This document shows positions 21,901-27,404 of a DNA stretch of 64,000 nucleotides, piece by piece. The position numbers and the translations under genes were made by a program. The first letter of the stretch is position 1, and the number at the start of each line of letters is the position of its first letter. The notes beneath the pieces were generated by a model. The model had not been told where the DNA came from, ran no database searches, and worked only from the letters and a program-made list of their open reading frames with translations. The stretch covers positions 30,837,519-30,901,518 of the forward strand of contig OZ007579.1 of the NCBI GenBank assembly GCA_963931925.1. The letters are read 5' to 3'. This DNA comes from Onchidella celtica. Lineage: Eukaryota; Mollusca; Gastropoda; Systellommatophora; Onchidiidae.

Positions 21901-23735
21901 AAAATAATGTGGCTTTCTTACTATGCTGTGCTCATGAGCAAACGACAACGATAGGTCTCATCCCACGATATAATTTCGAACTAAATAATACAGTACAGTA
22001 CTTAGCTGTTTGCGACAAAAATTAAAAACAATTAAGACAGGGTGAGGACTGGGTATAATAAGATAGTACATGTATACATTGTACATGTATATTGAAAAAA
22101 ATAAGCATCTGCGAGGCATTTCCTGTACTGGCAGAAAGCTGCCTTAGATAATAAAACTTACCTGATTGTTGCATGTGGAGGTGGGGTGGAGGACATTACA
22201 GAGCATCGTTTGAAATTCACACGAATATAATCATCTTTGTGCAATTACATACTACAATTACACACCTTGTTTCCATTCAGGTTGAAACTGAAAGAAAACT
22301 ATAGGCGAGCACCATACTCTAGCGCCCTGGCTCAGAGTAAGAATCACAGTGGTCGGCCCACTGTGATACAATTATAAATTTAGAGAATAAACATCCCACA
22401 GAACGTTTCTTTTGACAAAAAGTGGTCCATAGAGTCCCCATGAAAGCTGCATTGGATAGTATTTGTGACCACGAGGGACAGACCGACTGAAAGCGTGTTA
22501 TTCTACACTTGTCTCAGTGTGGTAACAATTGTTCCCAGGACGTACGGATAGGCATAACCTGCATTTTTCTCTATACGGGACAGTCTGGTAACAAAATTTA
22601 CCACGACGTACGGACTGCAGGGAAAATAGCGACGTACGGAAAAGGTTAACACTAACCTGCCTGTGGAATAGTACTAATATTCTCTAGAATGCCATCTTGT
22701 TTTGAGAGACGAAAAGGAGTGTTGCGCTAAAAAATTTATAACTCAGCAACAATTGGATAGAATGTTTTCAAATTTTCACCACAATGTTATCGTATTACAT
22801 TCTTCACAATTATTGTGCCAATATTCAAAATAGTTCATGTGACTGTGGCAGCCATCTTGGATCTGTGCTATTCATAGAAAAATTTGATGTAAACTTATGT
22901 TATAACTCTTTTTATAAACTTATTTAGATGTCTTGAGCATTGCTTATGGTTTAGATGTGATGCACAAATGTTACTAAAATGTTAGATGATCTTAGAATAA
23001 GATTTTGTTTTCTTTTATATGATTAACTCTGTAGCCCGATTTAGAGGGGCACTGCAACATTCGCCGGTTGGGGAAATAGGCATCAGGATGCACTGCCGGA
23101 AATTCACCGCTCAGCAAATTAGGCAGGTTGAGTGTTAATGTGCAAATAACTAGATCAGTTTTTTGCGGTTGGGGGGGGGGGGGGTGGTGGGGAGATTTAG
23201 ATAACAAGAAGAAACCTGGAGTCTTCGTGACCCACAGTTTGAGAGGCATTACTGAACAAAAACTGCATGTATTGATCTGTCATCATTATTATTATTGAAA
23301 GTTTGATGAGAGTTTTTCTCTATCCTTTTGTTTCTTCGTGCCTGAAAAGATAAATGTGTTTCTGTCCTCAGGTCCTTGCTTTTCTACTATCACATTTTGA
23401 CGGTCTTGGGTTTCATCTACTTCGCGTTTGTTCCAATGGGCAGACCAGCTGGACCTGGCAAAGCCCCACCCTTGACCAGCAAGACCGGACCCACCCCTGA
23501 TGCTCAACAGGCCACCAATGGTCAGCCGTCTGGTTCCAAACAGTCGCAGACCAGACTGCCGGAGACGGACGTTGACGGACCATCCAGTAGTGCTACGCAG
23601 CTGATCGAAAAGCTGGCCGAACCTGTTCAGGACGTCGAGAAAGTTCTGCCGGTCATCATTGGTGGGGAGCCAGAACCAGATGGGGATGTTGATGGAAACA
23701 CAGGGTTTGACCGACTCCGTCCAAAATATGAGTAA
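781..23735 (+). CDS. MBOAT2-like: MBOAT1/2-like lysophospholipid O-acyltransferase (11 exons, N-terminus missing)
   Basis: Exons seen: 781-926, 2177-2347, 3203-3313, 4123-4264, 5552-5590, 7071-7164, 9006-9104, 11973-12076, 13005-13202, 14696-14847, 23372-23735. All have GT/AG borders and compatible phases and sum to 1620 nt, which is 539 codons plus stop in one frame. The family transfers acyl groups from acyl-CoA to lysophospholipids in the ER membrane (Lands-cycle remodelling). The order of conserved blocks follows vertebrate MBOAT1/2: a VCQL block, LxxxIHDG-like LAFALHDG, GPLTFYNDY, KYYFAWVLADALNNAAG, then the catalytic pair. The conserved Asn lies in DSWNKK (visible residue about 315) and the conserved His in FWHGFYPGYY (about 346), 31 residues apart as expected. 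The C-terminal ~100 residues are Pro/Gly/Ser-rich, unlike the membrane core, and probably a cytosolic tail. About 25 N-terminal residues lie outside the window or were not found. MBOAT1 and MBOAT2 cannot be told apart here. Confidence 0.93.
2177..2347 (+). CDS. MBOAT exon
   Basis: Acceptor CCTCACAG is at 2169-2176 and donor GTAACT at 2348. It completes the Tyr codon, reads QIWHLLAQSLVSYVF through GGYTLDITG, and ends after two bases of a Gly codon. It is a hydrophobic transmembrane segment. Confidence 0.9.
3203..3313 (+). CDS. MBOAT exon
   Basis: The acceptor is CTTGCAG and the donor GTAAGA. It reads PLMIQTQKLTSLAFALHDGR and ends with DQKDHAV plus two bases of Lys. The MIxTQKxTSLAxxxHDG pattern is characteristic of the MBOAT1/2 branch. 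No long open reading frame marks this exon, so it was found by phase and homology. Confidence 0.9.
3430..4050. repeat. Degenerate intronic minisatellite (~60-bp unit)
   Basis: Three diverged direct copies between about 3448 and 3630 each read roughly 'TTTTCTTATCAG-N-TAxATATGTAACCAGTT'. Another stretch with the same motif lies at about 3972-4050. The units are separated by unrelated sequence near 3640-3960, so the array is old or interrupted. It lies wholly inside an MBOAT intron. Confidence 0.6.
4123..4264 (+). CDS. MBOAT exon
   Basis: The acceptor is TGTTTACAG and the donor GTAATA. It encodes KLPSILQYLSFMFYFHGIMV, then GPLTFYNDYIAFIDG, and a Ser/Gly tail. The GPxxxYxDYxxFIxG block is a strong family signature of MBOAT1/2/5 enzymes. 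It ends in phase 0. Confidence 0.92.
4265..5551. other. MBOAT intron, nothing recognised
   Basis: AT-rich intronic sequence. I see no repeat with definable ends and no splice-compatible extra exon. The short open frame at 5139-5411 is low-complexity and has no conserved motif. Confidence 0.5.
5552..5590 (+). CDS. MBOAT 39-nt microexon
   Basis: Acceptor TTTGTTTAACAG is immediately followed by LSGSKKHPAEDLN and the donor GTGAGT. The exon is 13 whole codons, so it could be skipped without breaking the frame. It falls in the variable hydrophilic loop between the GPLTFY block and the next membrane segment. A second copy of this exon with its donor lies at 26194-26232. Confidence 0.8.
5591..7070. 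other. MBOAT intron, nothing recognised
   Basis: No element ends or coding signal could be supported. The short frames at 6286-6507 and 6770-6997 show no family motif. Confidence 0.45.
7071..7164 (+). CDS. MBOAT exon
   Basis: The acceptor is TCTCTGAGCAG and the donor GTGAGT. It encodes KVVLRKLVVASACCAGMMIL followed by PGLFFPPERLN and one base of Thr. It is a transmembrane helix. The open frame running past 7164 to 7196 is intron read-through. Confidence 0.88.
7366..8875 (+). mobile_element. Candidate left end of a TTAA-type (piggyBac-like) transposon, split by a solo LTR
   Basis: TTAA at 7366-7369 is followed by ACTCACTTGCGACGG. After the solo LTR (7384-8432) and its duplicated GACGG the sequence continues with direct and inverted ATCCGCCA/TGGCGGA motifs at 8438-8540. 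An ATG at 8710 opens a 56-codon frame to the stop at 8873-8875. It starts MASKKRRPRTN and then becomes strongly acidic (DES, DQDPE, DESVDSD), the style of piggyBac transposase N-termini. I did not find a matching right end, so this is at best a truncated copy. The assignment is inference. Confidence 0.35.
7384..8432 (-). mobile_element. Solo LTR, copy A
   Basis: It begins TGTAGCAAATCCCAGA and ends CTCGCTCGCGACA, giving canonical TG...CA ends. It is flanked by the perfect 5-bp duplication GACGG (7379-7383 and 8433-8437). Copies B (16937-21253) and C (56534-57654) share the sequence across its length; A is the most diverged. There is no internal retroelement body, so it is a solo LTR left by LTR-LTR recombination. 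A conserved AATAAATGTGTGAG motif on the minus strand near its low-coordinate end suggests minus polarity (inference). Confidence 0.85.
9006..9104 (+). CDS. MBOAT exon
   Basis: The acceptor is TTATTGCAG and the donor GTAAGA. It encodes PEYYNMTFMERMIFILGVMT and then LAKHKYYFAWVL, ending one base into an Ala codon. The KYYFAW motif is a hallmark of the MBOAT1/2/5/7 subfamily. The exon has no long open frame and was placed by homology and phase. Confidence 0.92.
9470..11838 (+). mobile_element. CR1-group non-LTR retrotransposon, 5'-truncated and frameshifted
   Basis: Coding remains run in three frames. Positions 9495-9896 are the end of the endonuclease (GNSDHLMIS carries the terminal SDH) and the linker. 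Positions 9853-10122 are a Lys-rich linker. Positions 10217-11569 are a 450-residue reverse transcriptase open to its stop. RT blocks seen: LRPVALTSIIFKCFEK, LLVDFSSAFNTIQ (catalytic Asp), TGAPQGCVLSPALY, and LKFADDSAIL (catalytic FADD). The 3' end is a TTATC pentamer microsatellite at 11813-11835 after AATAAAATTTATC. The 5' two thirds of the endonuclease is missing and at least two frameshifts precede the RT, so the copy is dead. It lies in sense in the MBOAT intron 9105-11972. The exact clade (Rex1, L2 or CR1) is not resolved. Confidence 0.85.
10217..11569 (+). CDS. Reverse transcriptase domain of the CR1-group LINE
   Basis: 450 residues, uninterrupted. It contains RT motifs 2-7, including VDFSSAF (motif A), PQGCVLSP (motif B) and FADD (motif C), then the thumb region AKYLGITIDSLLNWHAHV and a C-terminal region with GVVCWGG. 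The reading frame ends naturally at 11567-11569. The N-terminal half of the ancestral polyprotein is out of frame upstream, so no functional ORF2 product is expected. Confidence 0.88.
   Translation: MKQFKSVKERKASGPDNIGSKVVRTCAEQLAKIFTFIFNKSFQNHYIPNIWRLSKILPVPKKPKISEMNDLRPVALTSIIFKCFEKLVLTELTKEVKQNLDPLQFAYKENRNTEDALLFLLHNIYSHLDTGKTCVRVLLVDFSSAFNTIQPHLMFQKLTNLHVSSFLKSWIFEFLTQRSQFVDINNTFSKLLTTNTGAPQGCVLSPALYTLYTNDFTVTHNNVYLLKFADDSAILGLLPNSGHEYSNIVQSFHCWCNNNYLLLNVKKTKELVFDFRKNNNDPVCPLTINNEEVEIVTEAKYLGITIDSLLNWHAHVTYVYKKANQRMYFLRKLRFLKVSKSILKIFYTMAIQSVLMYGVVCWGGNILQKDKNKINNLIKKASKICVCDLPYFDELYTGACMKKANIIINDPQHPLNKEYIRSVRSLRLLSKKTKTERYFKSFIPSSTRML
11973..12076 (+). CDS. MBOAT exon
   Basis: The acceptor is CCCCCCAG and the donor GTGAGT. 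It completes Ala and reads DALNNAAGLGFSGYDSQGNP, then KWDLTDNVDILGVE. The D-A-NNAAGxGFxGYD-G motif is diagnostic for MBOAT1/2. It ends in phase 0. Confidence 0.93.
12218..12615 (+). repeat. Dispersed repeat R1, copy 1
   Basis: This stretch matches 46825-48285 in inverted orientation. Shared landmarks are the CACAGCTGCGAGGAAGAAAT block (here at 12257-12276), a TTCGACTTTAAAC block, a GACGGCACAGAAAC/GTTTCTGTGCCGTC block and an AATCTGTGTGC block. The other copy is interrupted by a hAT element and has an internal duplication. I cannot assign the family. It lies just inside the intron downstream of the MBOAT exon ending at 12076. Confidence 0.7.
13005..13202 (+). CDS. MBOAT exon with catalytic Asn and His
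   Basis: The acceptor is CTCCCCAG and the donor GTATGT; 66 codons, phase 0 at both ends. It holds NIDSWNKKTLTWLRRVVYDR and SAFWHGFYPGYYITF. The WxLRxxxYxR motif after the Asn and the WHGxxPGYY histidine motif form the conserved active site of MBOAT acyltransferases. Neither key residue is altered, so the enzyme should be catalytically competent (inference from family). Confidence 0.95.
13203..14695. other. MBOAT intron
   Basis: No element with two recognisable ends was found. A CAGTGGAAT-like string near 13395 recalls pogo/Tc1 termini but has no partner. Short GAGGTGAGGT repeats lie at about 14240-14260. The open frame at 13633-13887 shows no motif. Confidence 0.45.
14696..14847 (+). CDS. 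MBOAT exon
   Basis: The acceptor is TTTGCCAG. The donor GTAGGT begins at 14848, inside what would otherwise be the third base of the AAG codon. Choosing this donor makes the phase fit the last exon exactly. It encodes VRRHIRPKFQASQTGIPIYE and a hydrophobic helix ending CFNMY. Confidence 0.9.
15054..15298. mobile_element. Small MITE family M2, copy 1
   Basis: The outer ends are inverted repeats of the form GTATTTGCC-N-TATTGTTGTATG...CATTTTTGCC. Here they read TTTTTGCCGTATTGTTGTAT on the left and GCACGTACAGCAATATGG on the right. The same ~240-bp structure recurs at 23936-24171. There is no coding capacity and no clear target duplication. Confidence 0.6.
18060..19199 (+). CDS. RTE endonuclease domain (ORF part 1)
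   Basis: The frame is open from 18024; the first ATG is at 18060. Endonuclease motifs seen: RIASWNVRSMYEAGK (the Asn motif), GVSETRW (catalytic Glu), IVQIYAPT, IIMGDANAKIG and GSDHHMLLARL (terminal SDH). It nicks target DNA for target-primed reverse transcription. The last ~20 residues before the stop at 19199 are not family-like, because the true continuation is in the next frame from about 19140 (RDLKERVNASRTRSSRIG). Confidence 0.9.
   Translation: MKDNGQSRKDATGPTAPSSSKSLRIASWNVRSMYEAGKSAQVTMEMRRYRLHILGVSETRWIQSGLKQLNSGEKILYSGREDKKHTEGVAIILSKHAQRSLRGWEPYGRRIILASFTTKNKNINMNIVQIYAPTNEATDEDKDDFYNQLQEIVDTLPRKDVNIIMGDANAKIGQDNTGYEDIMGCNGLGQMNENGERFASFCAFNSYVIGGSVFQHKRIHKATWISPDGVTENQIDHFCITRRFRRSLEDVIVQRGADVGSDHHMLLARLKLRLKKQGTRAGTKRRKFQVSLLDGDKKEEFQLTLRNRFKPLVDLEETVDLETHWAKVKGVFTSTCQDVIGEKKVEHKEWISQKSLDDKDKKRPKRTGKCKSYKKLKNW
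19072..21039 (+). CDS. RTE reverse transcriptase domain (ORF part 2)
   Basis: The family-like part begins about 19140 and the frame runs 655 residues to 21039. RT motifs: GKAAGPDQIPPEALK, FLDYEKAFDSIDRE (motif A), TGVRQGCLLSPFLF (motif B), LDFADDLALLSH (motif C), SFCYLGSIIDNKGG, and the RTE C-terminal blocks LLYGCETW, RRWRWIGHTLRR and GKRSRGRPRGTWRR. It is offset by one base from the endonuclease frame, consistent with a 1-nt insertion (or 2-nt deletion). All catalytic residues are retained. Confidence 0.93.
   Translation: MLLGKRKWNTRNGSVKNHWTIRIRRDLKERVNASRTRSSRIGNQEEYRASAKEVKKSIKKDKEEFIGMLAEKAEKAATGGHMRILYQTTKTLAGKYGKPEVPVKDYNRKAIFGKEAQAKRWIEHFNSLLNRPPPSNPPDILPARNDLPISCDPPTKAEINDAIKQLNRGKAAGPDQIPPEALKADAAGAAEGLHSLFSRIWIGGKFPKDWKEGHLVKLPKKGDLSNCSNYRGITLLSIPGKVFNRIILKRIQNATDQKLREEQAGFRSNRSTTDQIATLRIIVEQSLEWNSQLIVNFLDYEKAFDSIDRETLWRILRHYGIPEKMVNLIKSMYEGTSCRVVHDGELTDSFDIKTGVRQGCLLSPFLFILVIDWLMKETTSGGRNGIQWTPWTQLDDLDFADDLALLSHTHDQMQAKTTALNKISESIGLRIHPAKSKVLKIVAPLSEQVTVGDQPLEDVESFCYLGSIIDNKGGTEAEVKARIGKAQAAFTSLSKIWRTKDISLKTKLRIFNSNVKSVLLYGCETWNASQACIKRIQVFINRCLRKLLKIRWTDKVSNEIVWKRTRQSPVREEIGRRRWRWIGHTLRRSGNSITKKVLDWNPQGKRSRGRPRGTWRRARENDVQRSGKTWNNVKRLAHDREGWKVFVGGLYPDPG
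23372..23735 (+). CDS. MBOAT terminal exon
   Basis: The acceptor is TGTCCTCAG. The first base completes Lys, then SLLFYYHILTVLGFIYFAFV is the last membrane helix. A ~100-residue hydrophilic tail follows, rich in Pro, Gly, Ser and Asp, ending RLRPKYE. The stop TAA is at 23733-23735. This exon lies 8.5 kb from the previous one because of the nested transposons. Confidence 0.92.
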
Positions 23736-25765
23736 CTGGTACGAGGGCAGCAAGGGGCTGGTCTGTGTGTCCCGAGCATTTTCTCTGTGCGTACATAATT
23801 GTGTCTCTCATCCTCCTGATTGTTGCTGATAATTGCAGCTCCTTTATCAAACATCTACACAGGTTAAACAGACATGGCAATAAGCATATTTGTGAGCAGT
23901 TGTTCTAAACCTTGGACAGTTGAGAATGCATTGAGGGGTATTTGCCATATTGTTGTATAAGACATTTTGCCGAATTTGAGTTTTGTCACGAAAGTGGTTC
24001 TCTCACTCCTAATCTCATTATATATGAGTGTCATTCCAATCAGTTGAAAACTTTGCAAGATATGAGTTTGCGACATAGTGTTGTATGCGTTTTAGCTTTT
24101 TTGTTGGCCAAGCTTCGGTCTTCATTTTCTCGAAACGGCAAAAATGCACAAACAGCGGTGTGGCAAATACTTGACGGTATTACAGTTACAGTGAATGTCA
24201 CATGGCCATCGAACTGAAAAACAATTGCCAATCATTTTCATAACATTTTCAGAAAACAGAAAAAGATATCTTTGTTTTGTGAAGCTGGTGATTTGTTCAA
24301 AAGTGATTTCAACTCAAAATTTGGATTTTGAAAGATTTTGAACTGGATTTTGAATCTTCATGATATTTTGGAAATGAAAGAAATAACCCTCATTTTACCT
24401 TGGATGTTGCTGCCTAATTAATTAATGTTAAAAAATGACATTGGCAACTGTGTACTGGCCATGATAATGTAAGGGAATGAGGATGGCTAAAACAGGAACT
24501 GTGCTGACCAAGAGCTGTTGAACAAAAATGTTATTAAGGGCATTTAAATAATCTAATGAATTGTTATGTAGTTTGATATGATATTTATCTGAGAGCTAAC
24601 TATTGTGATAATGATATAGATCATCTGTGGAGTGAGGCTGTGGTTATCTCCATGTAATGCTTTTAGGTGGAATAGACTGAAAGCAGGGCTTTTTTAATTT
24701 CACAGCATGGGAAGTCAGTTGAGAAGGATTTCTTGTTTGTTGAACTGAAGGGGCTGGAGTAGTTTCATTCTGGTAGATCTTTTATGCAGGCCCCATATTG
24801 GGGTGTAGGAGGGTGATACTGTGTAAATCTTGTAGAATAATGAAGGAGGAAGTTGATATCTCTTTGGTGTCAAATGTCAGTGGTGTGCAAGTTCTGGGCT
24901 GATAGAGTCAAAAAATACAAAAACATTGAAAAATTATCCCATAATAGTTTCAGCTGGAATCAAGTCAAATGTTGAGCACTGCCCATGTAACAAAATCTGT
25001 CTTTAGAACAAAAACTTCATAATATATCTTTCTTCCTCCACCTCCTTGCCCAACAAGTAACCCCTCAATAGTGATATGGAAAAAGATTGTGTATGCCGAT
25101 GTAGGTCAAATTTACTCTTTACCATTGTTTTATAGAATGATATATCATTTTGGTCAGCTGTTAAAACCTCGTTGAAACTAAACCTGTTATGGGACTTTTA
25201 GCAAAACATAGAAAGCTACAGCTGCACAGTGAAGACAACTCAGTATTTTCTCTGTTTGGCTTTGTAATTTGATTATATTCCCTTTACCACAGCTTCAAAA
25301 GCTAATATTAACATGATGCCAATAGACCATATTATATTATGCTCTATTCTGTCTAACAGGGTTATAATTTTGTATTATTAATAGTTCCTTTTAGTCATCA
25401 CAAATGGAAAGTGGAGAGAAAAAATAAGCAGAGCGCAGTGCAGTGTTATGATCATCTCCTGTAAAGTATTGTGTTCAGCGTGTGGGATCTCTTTCCACAA
25501 CCTAGTGGTTCTGTTGGCTTGGGGTACAATTCATTGACCTTCTGGTCTGGATGATGTAGATAATGGAGATGGGGGTGAGCTTAGAAATTTGAGGATCAGA
25601 GAGGTTGGAAATGCAGGGTTCAGGTTGTGATGTACCGCGTGTACTTATGGGTGTCTCTTGTCTGCCCTTGGATATCTGCGGCAACAGCTGCAGCAGCAGA
25701 AATGTTTATTAGTCTATGTATCAATGTTTGAGCTATAATCAATAAATATCTGTGGTTGTCTAGCA
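23736..25765 (+). other. Probable MBOAT 3' UTR
   Basis: No further coding signal was found. The first good AATAAA in sense is at 25741-25746, which would give a UTR of about 2 kb. A small MITE (23936-24171) lies inside it. The cleavage site is inferred, not seen. Confidence 0.45.
23936..24171. mobile_element. Small MITE family M2, copy 2
   Basis: The left end GGTATTTGCCATATTGTTGT is the imperfect inverse of the right end AACAGCGGTGTGGCAAATAC, with CATTTTGCCG/CGGCAAAAATG as an inner inverted block. It shows the same organisation as 15054-15298. Being inside the presumptive MBOAT 3' UTR, it would place a hairpin in the mRNA. Confidence 0.65.
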
Positions 25766-26193
25766 TATCTGTGGTTTTGAATAGTAACCTGTCAAATGTC
25801 TCATTAGCTTTTCCCCTCTATTGTAATCTATTATTGACATCGTGTGTCAGCAGTTGACCTGTATATTGTCGTCCATCTCATATACTGGTGTATCTGTGAT
25901 TTTGCTGGTTTTGAATTATGACTACCTTATGGCCTTATGATGCTCATGGTGAGATTGATATTCTCACAACCTTTAACCCTTTGAACCAGTTATCTCAATA
26001 TATCGGGGAGTCCCATAAATGCCATACACTATAGTGCCGATATTTTGGGATTTGAGGAAATGTCTCTTATCTCTTTATTAATCTTTTAAAATATCGACAA
26101 CTTAGAAAAAAGCTTGTTCATGGGATAGCTTCCTCAGCATAGCTGTGCCCATTGCCTGCTGTATGGTGTTTGTTGTCTCTTGTCTGTACCAGA

Positions 26194-26232
26194 TGTCAGG
26201 TTCCAAGAAACATCTAGTGGAGGATTTGAATG
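26194..26232 (+). pseudogene. Second copy of the MBOAT 39-nt microexon
   Basis: CCAG is followed by MSGSKKHLVEDLN and GTGAGT. Against the microexon at 5552-5590, 36 of 39 bases and all six donor bases match. The three changes give L to M, P to L and A to V. Both splice sites are intact, while flanking intron sequence is not obviously related. It lies about 2.5 kb past the MBOAT stop codon. It could be a remnant of a partial gene duplication, an exon of an unseen paralogous transcript, or a relic. Confidence 0.7.
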
Positions 26233-27145
26233 TGAGTTTCTATTTTGAAGCAGAAAAAGTAAGTGTATGACGTTCCTCAGGGACAAGGTTCGGAGTGGTT
26301 GAATGGTCGGGGAGTCAGGGTTCAAAGAGTTGACAGTTTTAAGCATAAGAAACAAAAAATTTTTGCCACATCCAAGAATAACGGAAGTGACCAAATCTTT
26401 GAAATGCCCTCCTATAGAATGAAAAAATTGTTGATGCACCAGTGCATGAGATAGGTGACTATATGTTCGCTTGGCCACTGTAATAATGACAGAGATGGTT
26501 AAATAGGAATATTGATCTCTGTGGAGTGATGATATCAATTGGTGACCATAGAGCAATAGTGGGCAATCCCACATTTTTGCTGTTTTCCAAATAATTGGTT
26601 CCACAAACAGACGTTGACTCAATCTTGCTAAAAAATATCTGTTGCATTCCGTTTCTCGGTTGGTGGATATTTTTAACACCAAATCTTTGCTTTTTCAAGA
26701 CATTGAAATCTTCAGGAGCGAAGAGTTGAACCCTTATTTTCTCAAAACATGGCAAATGTGAGATGCTTCGCTTTTGCTCTGAGGTGACCAGTTAACCCCA
26801 TAGTTGTACTTATGGCTAGCAGTATGAGTAGCAAGCAGTGAATAGCGATTTTTGCTAGGAAACTATTTCACTAACAAGACATAGTTCAAGAGATCTGATC
26901 AGTCCTACTTTGCCATGTGGAAATACTAATGTTCTACGTCTGAGAAAGTTTGACAAGCAGCAAAATCAAAATAAATATTCTAGCAATGACCAGCATAAAA
27001 TGATTACATGGTACTCCAGGCAGTTGTAGTATCATAAGGCTGAGGGGCCAGATGGTATTTCGTTGTTTTTCACTCCACGTCCCTGGACAAGTACACAAAG
27101 ACACATCTATATACTTGTGTATATATATGTATATCAAGGGAGGCA
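26233..27145. other. Intergenic sequence with a diverged repeat fragment
   Basis: Positions about 26385-26445 share a GTTGATGCACCAGT block and surrounding bases with about 38085-38130, suggesting fragments of one old repeat. Nothing else was recognised. Confidence 0.35.
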
Positions 27146-27404
27146 TGGTAAGCTGTTGCAACTTGGTTTTCACACATTTTTCAGCAGAAGCAAAAAACTG
27201 AAGAACTTTTTTCATCAGACTTAGTTACGATGTTTTGAAAACGTTATTTAACCCTTAGTTTTCAGAATTTAAGCCCCAGCTTACGTTATTTAACCCTTAG
27301 TTTTCAGAATTTAAGCCCCATCTTAGAACCCGTGGGCTGTCAAGGGCTACAAACATAACAGATGTCTCAGTTTTTAAAAAAGTTGAGTTGCGATAGTTTT
27401 ACCA
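27146..27404. mobile_element. Small MITE family M1, copy 1
   Basis: The left end TGGTAAGCTGTTGCAACTTG is roughly inverse to the right end GAGTTGCGATAGTTTTACCA. The body carries a CAGACTTAGTTACGATGTTT block shared with 61476-61701. A 40-bp segment (CGTTATTTAACCCTTAGTTT onward) is tandemly duplicated within this copy at about 27242 and 27284, which makes it longer than its relatives. Confidence 0.65.

Larger units (their letters stand above)
15636..22649. mobile_element. TTAA-flanked DNA transposon hosting a nested LTR and RTE LINE
   Basis: Both ends carry TTAA (15636-15639, 22646-22649) next to a perfect 16-bp inverted repeat CCTTTTCCGTACGTCG. Subterminal copies of a GTACGTCGTGG(G/T)AA motif lie at about 15829, 15901 and, inverted, at 22535-22610. 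Removing the inserted LTR with one target duplication (4322 bp) leaves about 2.7 kb of element. No transposase motif was recognised in what remains. TTAA target use fits piggyBac-like elements (inference). It sits in the last MBOAT intron. Confidence 0.8.

Noticed and set aside
14849-23371. Missing MBOAT exon in the last intron
   Set aside because: An apparent phase mismatch vanished when the donor was placed at 14848 rather than 14849; the junction MYK-SLLFYY then aligns with MBOAT2 without a gap.
26134-26682. 182-residue minus-strand open frame
   Set aside because: It runs antisense through the duplicated microexon, has no recognisable motif, and its length is within chance for AT-rich DNA read with permissive starts.
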